Source: Anoxynatronum sibiricum
Lineage (GTDB): Bacteria > Bacillota > Clostridia > Peptostreptococcales > Tindalliaceae
Length of the DNA stretch: 64,000 nucleotides
Assembly: GCF_039414295.1 (NCBI RefSeq)
Contig: NZ_JBCITM010000001.1
Location: forward strand, 248,001 to 312,000
Reading direction: 5' to 3'
The notes beneath the pieces are model-generated. The model was not told the DNA's origin. It made no database searches and saw only the letters and a program-made list of their open reading frames with translations. The first letter of the stretch is position 1. Each line of letters opens with the position of its first letter. A program made the position numbers and the translations under genes. This document shows positions 9,146 through 16,725 of this stretch, piece after piece.

Positions 9146-9174
9146 ATATTACGATATAATAGATCCGATGTCAA
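9146..9174 (-). promoter_or_regulatory. Promoter of arsR-like gene with AT-rich imperfect palindrome
   Basis: On the minus strand TTGACA (9174-9169) is followed after 17 bases by TAATAT (9151-9146). An AT-rich imperfect palindrome running from CTAT to ATAG (about 9136-9162) covers the -10 region and is a plausible self-operator. The octamer TAACGATT occurs both in the spacer before the reductase gene (about 8726) and, inverted, just upstream of this promoter (about 9173). Confidence 0.6.
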
Positions 9175-9300
9175 TCGTTAATTTGGAGTCATCTTTTGAT
9201 GGGTGGCTGATGAACTCTTCTTCAAAGAAATTGTTTGGAATTCACAGGAACTATCTGGAGATTCACTGTTAATGACAGTCTCATTTGTCAGGATACTACA

Positions 9301-9329
9301 TTGACATGATCTTGTAGAATTGATATGGT
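9301..9329 (+). promoter_or_regulatory. Promoter of cyclodeaminase-family gene
   Basis: TTGACA at 9301-9306 and TATGGT at 9324-9329 have a 17-base spacer. They lie about 35 bases ahead of the start codon. Confidence 0.6.
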
Positions 9330-9362
9330 GAAAACAGCTTACATACGGAGAGGAGAAATTTC

Positions 9363-9989
9363 ATGAAACTGACTGAGCTGAAAACAAAAGAATTTGTCAG
9401 CACGCTGGCATCAGATGCACCTGCACCAGGCGGCGGAAGCGCTTCAGCGTTGTTTGGAGCTCTGGGAACTGCCTTGGTATCAATGGTGGCAAACCTGACA
9501 ACGGGCAAAGAAAAATACGCTGCTTATGAAGAGCGCATGCAGGAAGTATTGAAAGAAACAGAAGGGTTAATGGCATCATTTAACAATCTGATTGAGAAAG
9601 ATACCGAAGTGTACAATGCGGTGGGTGATGTACTGACCATGCCTAAAACGACAGATGAAGAAAAGGCAAAGCGAAAAGAAGCTATGCAGCAGGCTCTGAA
9701 AGAAGCAACCATTGTTCCATATACCATGATGGAGGAAGCTGCAAAAGTGCTGGTGGTGCTTCAAAAGGCAATGGGTCATTCAAATCCCAATGCAGTGAGT
9801 GACCTGGGAGTTGGTGCCCTTGGTCTGAAAGCGGCTATGCAGGGAGCTTGGCTTAATGTGAAAATAAACCTGGGCAGCATCAAAGACGAAACCTTTGTCA
9901 GCGAGTATCGGGCTAAAGGAGAAAAACTGCTGGCAGATAATCTTGCATTGGCAGACAGTCTCTATCAGGAAGTGGAAAAACAGCTTTAA
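9363..9989 (+). CDS. Cyclodeaminase/cyclohydrolase family protein (FchA-like methenyl-THF cyclohydrolase)
   Basis: The 208-residue, mostly helical protein belongs to the FTCD_C family. The N-terminal signature is SDAPAPGGGSASALFGALG followed by a helix with MVANLTTGKEKYA, near the folate-binding site in relatives. Members act as formimino-THF cyclodeaminase (histidine degradation) or methenyl-THF cyclohydrolase (one-carbon and acetogenic metabolism). No histidine-degradation or other folate gene lies nearby, so the substrate cannot be chosen from context. In anaerobic Clostridia the cyclohydrolase role is common. GAGAGGAG precedes the ATG. The gene appears monocistronic, with its own promoter and terminator. 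Confidence 0.9.
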   Translation: MKLTELKTKEFVSTLASDAPAPGGGSASALFGALGTALVSMVANLTTGKEKYAAYEERMQEVLKETEGLMASFNNLIEKDTEVYNAVGDVLTMPKTTDEEKAKRKEAMQQALKEATIVPYTMMEEAAKVLVVLQKAMGHSNPNAVSDLGVGALGLKAAMQGAWLNVKINLGSIKDETFVSEYRAKGEKLLADNLALADSLYQEVEKQL

Positions 9990-10034
9990 ATATTTTGTCT
10001 TATCAACATTCTTTCAATCCACTCAATAACCACT

Positions 10035-10084
10035 GGCATGCCAGCATTCTCACATAAGAAGAATGCGAACGTGCCGGTTTTTTT
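10035..10084 (+). terminator. Intrinsic terminator after cyclodeaminase-family gene
   Basis: GCATTCT and AGAATGC form the inner stem. Weaker outer pairing joins GGCATG to the GTGCC side. A TTTTTTT run follows at about 10078-10084. Confidence 0.75.
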
Positions 10085-10263
10085 GTGGCATAGAAATAGA
10101 GGCTGTTCGAAAAAGCTGTGGACAGCGTTTTAAATAATTTCAGCTTTTGACATTCATGATCCACTCGATGCTATCAACTGTTACTTGAAAACCCGCTACA
10201 GGCGGTTTAATATACACATTAATCACTCAGATGATTCCGCCTGTACTGGTGAACGAGCGTGAT

Positions 10264-10854
10264 TTAATGGGGCCTATGAGCCACGCCGCCAATGAAAATG
10301 TCCCTGTAGACCGGGTAAAGTTCCAATTGCTCAAATCCTGTTGCGGCAATGGCATCCAGAGTCTCTCTGTTGAGATGACATTGGTTGGCCATGCGCTTCC
10401 AAAGAGGTGTCAATCGTTGAAACACATTTTTTAGCCGCTGGTTTTCAGGCAGCACGTGCTCAATAAAAATGAACCGACCGCCAGGCTTTAATACTCGAAA
10501 AATTTCTGCAAGGCTGCCCATGACATCAGTGACAGAGCAGAGCACCAGCGAAACGACAACAAAATCATAAGACTCATCGGCGAAAGGCAATGCTTCGGCC
10601 TGTCCTTCCAAAAAGCGCAGCGGCAGGTGGTCGGGGTAATGGTGACGACGTACTTTTTCGCCAATGGTCAGGTCGAGAAGATCAAGATGATCAATATACT
10701 CATAACGGTAGTAGGGCAAATTGGCACCAGTACCCACACCAATTTCAAGCACCATCCCTCTGGGGCGGACCATCAAAGACCGCCGAACTTTTTCAAGCAG
10801 CCTTTTTTCCAGCGGACGCATCAGTAAATCATAAAGAGAATCACCTGCAGACAT
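10264..10854 (-). CDS. Class I SAM-dependent methyltransferase
   Basis: The 196-residue Rossmann-fold methyltransferase has motif I LEIGVGTGANLPYY near residue 38, an acidic residue at the end of strand 2, and AEALPFADESYDFVV before strand 4. It then has RVLKPGGRFIFIEHV. The layout resembles small Methyltransf_11 proteins of the phospholipid N-methyltransferase/METTL7-like group, but the substrate is unknown. A GTG three codons upstream is possible. I prefer the ATG at 10854 because GAGGTG stands six bases before it. Both flanking genes are on the plus strand, so it is probably transcribed alone. Confidence 0.82.
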   Translation of the reverse strand: MSAGDSLYDLLMRPLEKRLLEKVRRSLMVRPRGMVLEIGVGTGANLPYYRYEYIDHLDLLDLTIGEKVRRHHYPDHLPLRFLEGQAEALPFADESYDFVVVSLVLCSVTDVMGSLAEIFRVLKPGGRFIFIEHVLPENQRLKNVFQRLTPLWKRMANQCHLNRETLDAIAATGFEQLELYPVYRDIFIGGVAHRPH

Positions 10855-11112
10855 GGGGAACACCTCGTTTCAACATGTGTGATCAGTTCATTTGTTCCGG
10901 TAATAGATACCCTAAAATCAAATAAACAAAGGCTTTCTCAGAAAATCGCCGGGACCAGCAGGGTTTCCTGAATAGGCTCATTGAACAACATAAACACCGC
11001 GCAATACTGGCCAACGTGGTACCGGAATGATAAGTCATGTTATAATAGATGATCAGGAAAATAGATTCATCGTGAAAAGCAAAAAAGATGATGACTGAGA
11101 GGAAGTGAAAAG

Positions 11113-11823
11113 ATGAATCCAATTGCAGAAGCCATTCGAAAAGCGCGTTTGCGTGCCGGCATGACTGAAAAAATGCTGGCAAAAAAATGTGGCTTGGCTG
11201 AAAACTATATCAAACAGGTGGAGTCGGGCAGGAAAGTGATCCAAGAACAGGCAGCCCAGCGTATTTTACAGGTGTTGGGAGAAGAGACGGATGTATTGCA
11301 GCAGGGGTCCCATCTTCGTCGGGACTCTGGGGAGAACGAGGATGACCGTGAAACTGAAAACAATCGGTCAACCAGAAATCAGGCGGTGAAACGGGATGCC
11401 TCCCTTTCCATCGAACCCAATGATCAGTGGACTGATGCCCTGGCCCATATCATCAGGCGTTTCCCTGTAGAAAATCTGGCAACAGGGAAAATAGTGGCGC
11501 AAAAAGAACTGCCGGTATTGGGCAAAAAAATAGAGGGAGTTCCCTGGGAGAGAGTTCGATTTTTTCAGGTGGCAGACGGCCAATTACAGTCCCTGCGAAT
11601 TTTTAAGGACGATCTGGTAATGGTCTGTGAAACAACTGAAATCATCAATGGTAAAATCCATGTCATCGAAGTAAACGGCCAAAAAATGATTCGCAAACTT
11701 TCGAAAGATCAGCAGAAAAAAATTCTGTTATCCACCGGAAGTTCAGGGGAAGTACCCACAGCTGTCACTGAGAAGCAATTAAAGCTGATTGGCCGCTGTG
11801 TCAGCGTTGAGTTCAGAGTCTGA
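11113..11823 (+). CDS. XRE-family helix-turn-helix protein with LexA/S24-like C-terminal domain
   Basis: Residues 1-60 form an XRE HTH (IRKARLRAGMTEKMLAKKCGLAENYIKQVESGR). A charged, low-complexity linker spans about 62-100. The C-terminal ~130 residues resemble the beta-rich fold of LexA/CI-type S24 proteins: IFKDDLVMVCET, then NGKIHVIEVNGQKMIRKL, then LIGRCVSVEF. The Ser-Met dipeptide normally just before the FKDDLVMV-like strand is absent, so self-cleavage seems unlikely. I infer a non-cleaving sensor regulator. The gene ends next to, and converges on, the tungstate-type ABC genes. No target operator was recognised. Confidence 0.72.
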   Translation: MNPIAEAIRKARLRAGMTEKMLAKKCGLAENYIKQVESGRKVIQEQAAQRILQVLGEETDVLQQGSHLRRDSGENEDDRETENNRSTRNQAVKRDASLSIEPNDQWTDALAHIIRRFPVENLATGKIVAQKELPVLGKKIEGVPWERVRFFQVADGQLQSLRIFKDDLVMVCETTEIINGKIHVIEVNGQKMIRKLSKDQQKKILLSTGSSGEVPTAVTEKQLKLIGRCVSVEFRV

Positions 11824-12531
11824 TTAAATTAAACCCTGCTGGATAAAAGAATGCACCAGAGGGTGTGCGTGACTGCCAAAGACTTTTTCAAGGGGGCCGG
11901 CATCCTGAAGAGTACCCTCATACAAAAAGGCTACCTGGTCACACATGCGTTTTGTCTGTTGCAGGTTATGGGTGACCATTAACACCGTGGGGTGATAGGC
12001 TTCGTAGTGGATGCGAATCTGTTTTTCAAGAAGCAGAATAGAAGTGGGGTCAATATTGGCAGTGGGCTCATCCAGCATGATCAACCGGGGCTTGAAAACA
12101 AGGGCCCTGGCCAAAGCCACTTTCTGAGCCTCGCCACCTGAAAGTGTCCAGGCTTTTTGATCTCGCAAATGTTCAATTTGAAAGCATGTCAGCATTTCCT
12201 CCACTTGCTCTTTAAGTTGCTGCGCGGGAACATGGCGCAGCTGCAGCGGGTACGCTATGTTTTGAAAAACAGAAGTGCGTAACAGGTAAGGCTTTTGGAA
12301 AACCAAAGTCATGTCAAGAAGTAATCGGTCATTCAGAGGCAGACCATCGTATAAAATCCGACTCTGACAGGGTGCTGTCAGGGAAGAGATGATTTTAAGC
12401 AGGGTGCTTTTTCCGGAACCGTTGGGGCCGATGATTCCCCAAAAACAGCCACTGTCAATCTCCAACCGGGAGATATCCAGCACCTTTTTTTCATCATAGC
12501 TTTTGGTGAGGTGTTCGATGAAAAGATGCAT
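11824..12531 (-). CDS. Tungstate/molybdate-type ABC transporter ATP-binding protein (TupC-like)
   Basis: The 235-residue ABC ATPase has Walker A GPNGSGKST near residue 36, Q-loop VFQKPYL, signature LSGGEAQKVALARA, Walker B RLIMLDEPTANID, and the H-loop VTHN. The sequence type fits TupC/WtpC-like proteins. The start codon lies one base after the permease stop, and its GGAG ribosome binding site overlaps the last permease codons, so the two are coupled. Tungstate is inferred from the permease type and the Moco/Tuco riboswitch upstream. Confidence 0.85.
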   Translation of the reverse strand: MHLFIEHLTKSYDEKKVLDISRLEIDSGCFWGIIGPNGSGKSTLLKIISSLTAPCQSRILYDGLPLNDRLLLDMTLVFQKPYLLRTSVFQNIAYPLQLRHVPAQQLKEQVEEMLTCFQIEHLRDQKAWTLSGGEAQKVALARALVFKPRLIMLDEPTANIDPTSILLLEKQIRIHYEAYHPTVLMVTHNLQQTKRMCDQVAFLYEGTLQDAGPLEKVFGSHAHPLVHSFIQQGLI

Positions 12532-12532
12532 G

Positions 12533-13222
12533 TTATCGCTCCTGTTGCCAATGATACAGCAGTGAATTGATGATGAAAGAAATCAGCAGCAGCACAATGC
12601 CGGTGGCGATGGCCAGGGAATACTCTCCCATATTGCGAAGCATGGCAATGGTGGTGGTCATGACCCGGGTGTGCCCCCGAATATTTCCACCCACCACCAT
12701 GACAGCCCCCACCTCAGAAATAGCCCGGCCATACCCGGTGACAACAGCCGACATGATATTGATACGCAATTCTCGAATGAGCAGCCAGAGTGTTTGAGAA
12801 GGAGAAGCCCCCATGGTTTTGGCAAGGTCTCTGATCTCGCTGCCTCTTTCTTTGGTGCCATTAAACACAACACCGGTGATAATGGGTGTCACCAGGCAAA
12901 ACTGGGCAATGATCATGGCCGTGGGGGTAAAGTTGAGGCGAAATTGCCCCAAAGGGCCGCTGCGAAGCAGTAACAGAAAAATGACCAGCCCAATGACCAC
13001 CGGCGGCATGCTCATTAGCGTATAAATCAATCGAACCAGCATTTTTTTACCAGGAAATTCTTTGATACCGATGGTAAGGCCAAAGGGGATTGCCACAATG
13101 CCTGCCAAAAAAGTGGCAGTCAGTGAAACAAAGAGAGACAGGCCGACAATTTCTAGGAATTCCGGGTCCATTCTGATGAGCAGATGAACGGCATCCCGGG
13201 TTCCCTGTATGAGATTATCCAT
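12533..13222 (-). CDS. Tungstate-type ABC transporter permease (TupB-like)
   Basis: The 229-residue membrane protein has about five or six hydrophobic helices and the permease EAA motif (SEIRDLAKTMGASPSQTLWLLIRE followed by AISEVGAVMVVGGN). This AISEVGA form is typical of the tungstate/molybdate group related to TupB. AAAGGGGCG precedes the ATG. It is the first gene after a Moco/Tuco riboswitch. A binding protein (TupA) normally encoded first is missing: between the riboswitch and this gene there is only a terminator. The binding protein may be encoded elsewhere. Confidence 0.86.
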   Translation of the reverse strand: MDNLIQGTRDAVHLLIRMDPEFLEIVGLSLFVSLTATFLAGIVAIPFGLTIGIKEFPGKKMLVRLIYTLMSMPPVVIGLVIFLLLLRSGPLGQFRLNFTPTAMIIAQFCLVTPIITGVVFNGTKERGSEIRDLAKTMGASPSQTLWLLIRELRINIMSAVVTGYGRAISEVGAVMVVGGNIRGHTRVMTTTIAMLRNMGEYSLAIATGIVLLLISFIINSLLYHWQQER

Positions 13223-13268
13223 GAATACGCCCCTTTGTCAAAGTAGTCAACTACATGGAACCACGAAA

Positions 13269-13310
13269 CAAAAAAACTCCCTGAAGCTGAAAATGCAGAA
13301 AGGGAGTTTT
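13269..13310 (-). terminator. Intrinsic terminator downstream of the Moco/Tuco riboswitch
   Basis: On the minus strand AAAACTCCCT pairs with AGGGAGTTTT across an 18-base loop, and the 3' arm runs into TTTTTTTG. It lies about 10 bases after the riboswitch and about 50 bases before the permease start. It is therefore well placed as an expression platform. Confidence 0.85.
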
Positions 13311-13317
13311 GGTGATT

Positions 13318-13440
13318 TTTCGGCTCCTTTCCACAGTGGGAGGCATCGCTGTTTCCGGCAATACCTTAATGGTTTTTGGTCATGGCGCTGAGCGCGGTAG
13401 ACGCAAAAACTCGGAGACTTAAGCGCTGGTTGGTGATAAC
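13318..13440 (-). promoter_or_regulatory. Moco/Tuco riboswitch (molybdenum/tungsten cofactor RNA)
   Basis: Read on the minus strand, the leader contains the ordered conserved blocks of this class: TCTCCGAG, then GCGCTCAGCGCCATGACC, a variable hairpin, GGTATTGCCGG, GATGCCTCCCAC, and finally GGAAAGGAGCCG. The 5' CTCC can pair with the 3' GGAG to close the element. A terminator follows directly. In known cases, cofactor binding lowers expression of molybdate or tungstate uptake and Moco synthesis genes. The downstream permease and ATPase fit that regulon. Identified from memory of the consensus, without a covariance-model search. Confidence 0.87.
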
Positions 13441-13451
13441 GCTTACTGCTG

Positions 13452-13480
13452 ATTATACCGAAGGGGTGGTGGCTTGTCAA
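13452..13480 (-). promoter_or_regulatory. Promoter of the riboswitch-tupBC transcript
   Basis: On the minus strand TTGACA (13480-13475), a 17-base spacer and TATAAT (13457-13452) form a near-perfect sigma-A promoter. Transcription would begin just before the riboswitch. Confidence 0.85.
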
Positions 13481-13610
13481 CGAGCAGACGTTGATACCCG
13501 GCGGTATCATGCCGTTGATTGCAGAGAGGCAAGTCGACCAGAAGGCAACTATGTGATAAAATAAATCAAATTACAGGAACAGCACCGGGCCGGACTACCG
13601 GAAGGATGAT

Positions 13611-15254
13611 GTGGTACGTATGAAAACGCATAGACAGCGCAGAGAAATCAGCCTGCAGGCCAAAATCATGTTCTTTTCTGCTTTTATTGTGACGTTGAGT
13701 GTTCTGAGTGTCAGCTATGGGTTTCTCAAAACCATGGAAGCCAGCCTGTTAAAAGAAGTGGAAAACAATGTTCTCAATACAGCCCGTATTGTTGCCCGCA
13801 TGCCAACGGTGATTGGCGCATTTGAAACAGCACATCCTGAAGAAACCATTGATCCCTTGATGAAAGTGATTCGAAGCAGCAGTCGCGATGTACAATTTAT
13901 CACGGTAACGAATATTGAGGGGATTCGCTACTCCCATCCCAATCCTGAACAGCTGCTGAAGCCTTTTGCAGGCGGCGATGAGGGGCCCGTGCTGCAGGAA
14001 GGAAGCGAATATATTTCGGTGGCACAGGGAACGCTGGGAATCTCCACCAGGGCGCTGACTCCCATTATCCACCCTGCAGGCCATCGCCTTGGTATGGTGG
14101 CGGTGGGCACGCTGAATCGCAACATCGAACAGGCGACGGCAGAAATGCGATGGCAGGTCTATCGCTTTGCTTTAATTGGACTAGTATTGGGCCACTTGGG
14201 CTCCATTTGGATGGCAAAGCACCTGAAGAAAATTCTGCTGGGGTTGGAACCCTACGAAATCTCAAAACTGTTAAAGGAGCGCAATGGGATTCTGAAAGCC
14301 ATTAAAGAAGGTGTAATGGCTATTGATGCAGATGGAAATGTTTCCATGATCAACGAAGCGGCACGAACAATGTTGAGTATCTCTCCGGATAAACAGGAAG
14401 GGATGCACATCGGTGAAATTATGCCTGAGTCCAAAATGCCCCGGGTATTGAAAACCGGGCAGGCAGAGCTTGATATTCAGGATGTCATGAACGGTGTTCC
14501 CATTATGGTCAACCGCATTCCCATCACAAACGCCAAAAATGAAATTGTGGGTGTGATATCCAGTTTTCGTCTCCGGGATGAATTGACCACTCTTGCTGAA
14601 CAGCTCACAGGTGCCCGGATGCTGGTGGATTCTCTGCGTGCCAACACCCATGAGTTCATGAGCAAGATGCATGTGCTGTTGGGATTGCTGCAGCTGAAAA
14701 ATTATGATCTCGCCGAGAAGTATATACTGGAGGAGACAGAAAGCCAGCAGCAGATCACCAGTCAGGTCATTCGTCACATTAAAGAACCTGCCGTGGCGGC
14801 GCTGATCATCGGGCGATTCAGTGCGGCGAGAGAGTCGGGGTTAACCATGATGGTTGACCCTGCCAGTCAACTGTCTGTTCTGCAGGGACGCATTAGCAGC
14901 AATGCATTGGTCACCATCATCGGAAACCTCCTGAACAATGCTTTTGACGCTCTGAATCAGCGGGAAAACGGGCAGGTGACACTGAGTATTCAGGAAACAG
15001 ATCATGCCATCATGCTTCAGGTGGTGGACAATGGAGAAGGCATGTCATGTGACATACAGGAAAAGATTTTCAATCGGGGATTTTCCACCCGTGAAGGAGA
15101 CAGGGGAACGGGCCTTTTTCTTGTCAATCAGGTGGTTGGAACACTTCATGGAACTATTCGGGTTCAGTCGAAAACAGGAAATGGAACCACTTTTTGGGTG
15201 AGACTGCCCAAACAATGGCCTGCTGTCAGGGAAAATGAGGGGGAGGATCAATGA
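13611..15254 (+). CDS. CitA/DcuS-family sensor histidine kinase
   Basis: The 547-residue membrane kinase has a first membrane helix at about residues 17-40, a periplasmic-type (extracellular) single Cache/PAS sensor at about 40-180, and a second helix at about 182-205. A cytoplasmic PAS domain follows at about 215-325. The phospho-accepting box RANTHEFMSKMH is of the SpoOB/CitA type. The HATPase domain carries NAFDAL, DNGEGM and GDRGTGLFLV. Relatives sense citrate, C4-dicarboxylates or similar carboxylates. GTG at 13611 sits five bases after AAGG; the ATG three codons later is an alternative. It overlaps its response regulator by four bases. No carboxylate transporter is adjacent, so the ligand is not evident. 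Confidence 0.92.
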   Translation: MVRMKTHRQRREISLQAKIMFFSAFIVTLSVLSVSYGFLKTMEASLLKEVENNVLNTARIVARMPTVIGAFETAHPEETIDPLMKVIRSSSRDVQFITVTNIEGIRYSHPNPEQLLKPFAGGDEGPVLQEGSEYISVAQGTLGISTRALTPIIHPAGHRLGMVAVGTLNRNIEQATAEMRWQVYRFALIGLVLGHLGSIWMAKHLKKILLGLEPYEISKLLKERNGILKAIKEGVMAIDADGNVSMINEAARTMLSISPDKQEGMHIGEIMPESKMPRVLKTGQAELDIQDVMNGVPIMVNRIPITNAKNEIVGVISSFRLRDELTTLAEQLTGARMLVDSLRANTHEFMSKMHVLLGLLQLKNYDLAEKYILEETESQQQITSQVIRHIKEPAVAALIIGRFSAARESGLTMMVDPASQLSVLQGRISSNALVTIIGNLLNNAFDALNQRENGQVTLSIQETDHAIMLQVVDNGEGMSCDIQEKIFNRGFSTREGDRGTGLFLVNQVVGTLHGTIRVQSKTGNGTTFWVRLPKQWPAVRENEGEDQ

Positions 15255-15931
15255 TTCGTGTCATGATTGTTGAAGACGATCCAATGGTGGCAGAAATCAA
15301 TCACCGGTATGTCAACTCTGTAGAGGGTTTTCGGGTTGCAACCATAGCCCGAAACGGAGAACAGGCGATGGAAATGCTTGAAAAAGAAACTGTCGATCTT
15401 ATCATACTTGATATTTACATGCCCCGAAGTAATGGGCTTCAGCTACTGAAAAAGATCAGGAATCAAAACTGGACCATTGACGTGATTCTTGTTACTGCCT
15501 CTCAGGATCCTGCTCATATTGGTGAGGTGCTGAAACTGGGTGCCTTTGATTACCTTGTCAAGCCCTTCGAATTTAAGCGGTTGAAACAGGCGTTGGAAAA
15601 TTACCGGTTACGGAAAAAAACATTGGAGAATACCCGGCTGGTTTCTCAGGATGACATCGATCGTCTGATCATCTCCCGATCAGAGACGGAATTAGCAACG
15701 AACTATGAAAAAGGGATTCATCCCAAAACCCTGGCAACCATAAAAGAACACCTTCTAAACCGGCGGAAGCCGGTGGACGCCACCCAGGTAGCTGATGAAA
15801 TTGGTGTTGCCCGCGTCACTGCCAGGCGTTACCTGGAGTATCTGGTGAAAACAGGCTTTCTTGAACTGGATATTCGCTATGATACGGGAGGTCGGCCGCG
15901 ACACCTGTATCATCTCAGTGCATCCCAGTAA
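15251..15931 (+). CDS. CitB/DcuR-family response regulator
   Basis: The 226-residue protein has a receiver domain at residues 1-120 with Asp9/Asp10, phospho-acceptor Asp54 (LIILDIYMP), the Thr/Ala switch region VTASQD, and Lys in LVKPF. The C-terminal half carries the winged-helix type used by CitB/DctR regulators (VADEIGVARVTARRYLEYLVKTG). The ATG overlaps the kinase stop (ATGA), so the pair is co-translated. It is expected to activate transport or catabolic genes for the carboxylate sensed by the kinase. A hairpin with AAAAGCGTC arms follows about 200 bases later. Confidence 0.93.
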   Translation: MIRVMIVEDDPMVAEINHRYVNSVEGFRVATIARNGEQAMEMLEKETVDLIILDIYMPRSNGLQLLKKIRNQNWTIDVILVTASQDPAHIGEVLKLGAFDYLVKPFEFKRLKQALENYRLRKKTLENTRLVSQDDIDRLIISRSETELATNYEKGIHPKTLATIKEHLLNRRKPVDATQVADEIGVARVTARRYLEYLVKTGFLELDIRYDTGGRPRHLYHLSASQ

Positions 15932-16226
15932 TCGGCACATCAACCATACCACCAACAGAGCGTCTGTACCATTGATGATTGACGTTGTTCACCGAATTAC
16001 CGGTGGATGAAAGAAACTGAAAAGTGGTCGCCCGGGCTGTGGAAGCAACTGTCATTGAAACAGGTGTTAATCGGATCGCTTCTGCCCTAAAAAGATTAGC
16101 CGATAAGCAAAGCTGTCTGCAGCGGAGTTACAGTGGATTAATAAAAGCGTCTGTTCCGAGCATGCTTGGAACGGACGCTTTTATGTGCGTGTTTTCCATT
16201 TGACGAAGTATCAGAAAAAAGAAATC
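15932..16226 (+). other. Intergenic stretch with one strong terminator
   Basis: No credible reading frame was found. At 16141-16183 a 15-position hairpin (AAAAGCGTC plus GTTCC paired with GGAAC plus GACGCTTTT, with one wobble) ends in TTTTATG and is nearly symmetrical. It could stop transcription in either direction. The 200 bases between the regulator stop and this hairpin show no recognised element. Confidence 0.7.
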
Positions 16227-16286
16227 TTGACAACATGGCGGTGTAAGGTGTATCATTAAATTAAACATATGAGCAAGTATTCATAT
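16227..16286 (+). promoter_or_regulatory. Promoter and CadC-type operator of the metal efflux operon
   Basis: TTGACA (16227-16232) and TATCAT (16251-16256) are 18 bases apart. Just downstream lies an inverted repeat with half sites ATATGA (16267-16272) and TCATAT (16281-16286). Such AT-rich dyads between promoter and start codon are typical operators of ArsR/CadC repressors. The first gene encodes such a repressor. Confidence 0.72.
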
Positions 16287-16305
16287 ATAGAGGAGGCGAA
16301 GTCAT

Positions 16306-16725
16306 ATGATGAGTGATGCCATTGATAAAGACCGCTGCGGCTGCAATATCATTCATGAAGAAGCGGTAAGTGAAGTTGAAGATCAGATGATTGCCGATGA
16401 ACATGCACAGGCAATGGCCGTATTTTTCAAAGTTTTTGGAGATGCCACCCGTTTAAAAATTTTGTATGCTCTGAATCTGAAGGAGTTGTGTGTCTGCGAT
16501 CTCTCCATCGTACTGGGAATGACCCAGTCGGCCATCTCTCACCAGCTGAAAATGCTGAGAACGAATCGTGTTGTTAAGTCGCGCAAGGAAGGAAAAGTCG
16601 TGTACTATTCCATGGATGATGATCACATCCGACGTATTTTTGATCAGGGCCTGGCTCATCTAAGCCACCTTGATGACCGAACTTTACCAAAGGAGATGAC
16701 CTCAGATGAACTCACATCCCCATGA
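16306..16725 (+). CDS. cadC: CadC-type metal-sensing ArsR repressor
   Basis: The 139-residue protein combines both CadC metal features: an N-terminal cysteine pair (Cys12 and Cys14 in RCGCN) and the alpha-3 motif ELCVCDL with two cysteines. These four thiols bind Cd(II), Pb(II) or Zn(II) in relatives and release the repressor from DNA. The recognition helix reads MTQSAISHQLKMLR, followed by a wing (SRKEGKVVYYSMDD). GAGGAGG precedes the tandem ATG codons at 16306 and 16309. The gene overlaps cadA by 20 bases, and an inverted-repeat operator lies just upstream. Confidence 0.92.
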   Translation: MMSDAIDKDRCGCNIIHEEAVSEVEDQMIADEHAQAMAVFFKVFGDATRLKILYALNLKELCVCDLSIVLGMTQSAISHQLKMLRTNRVVKSRKEGKVVYYSMDDDHIRRIFDQGLAHLSHLDDRTLPKEMTSDELTSP

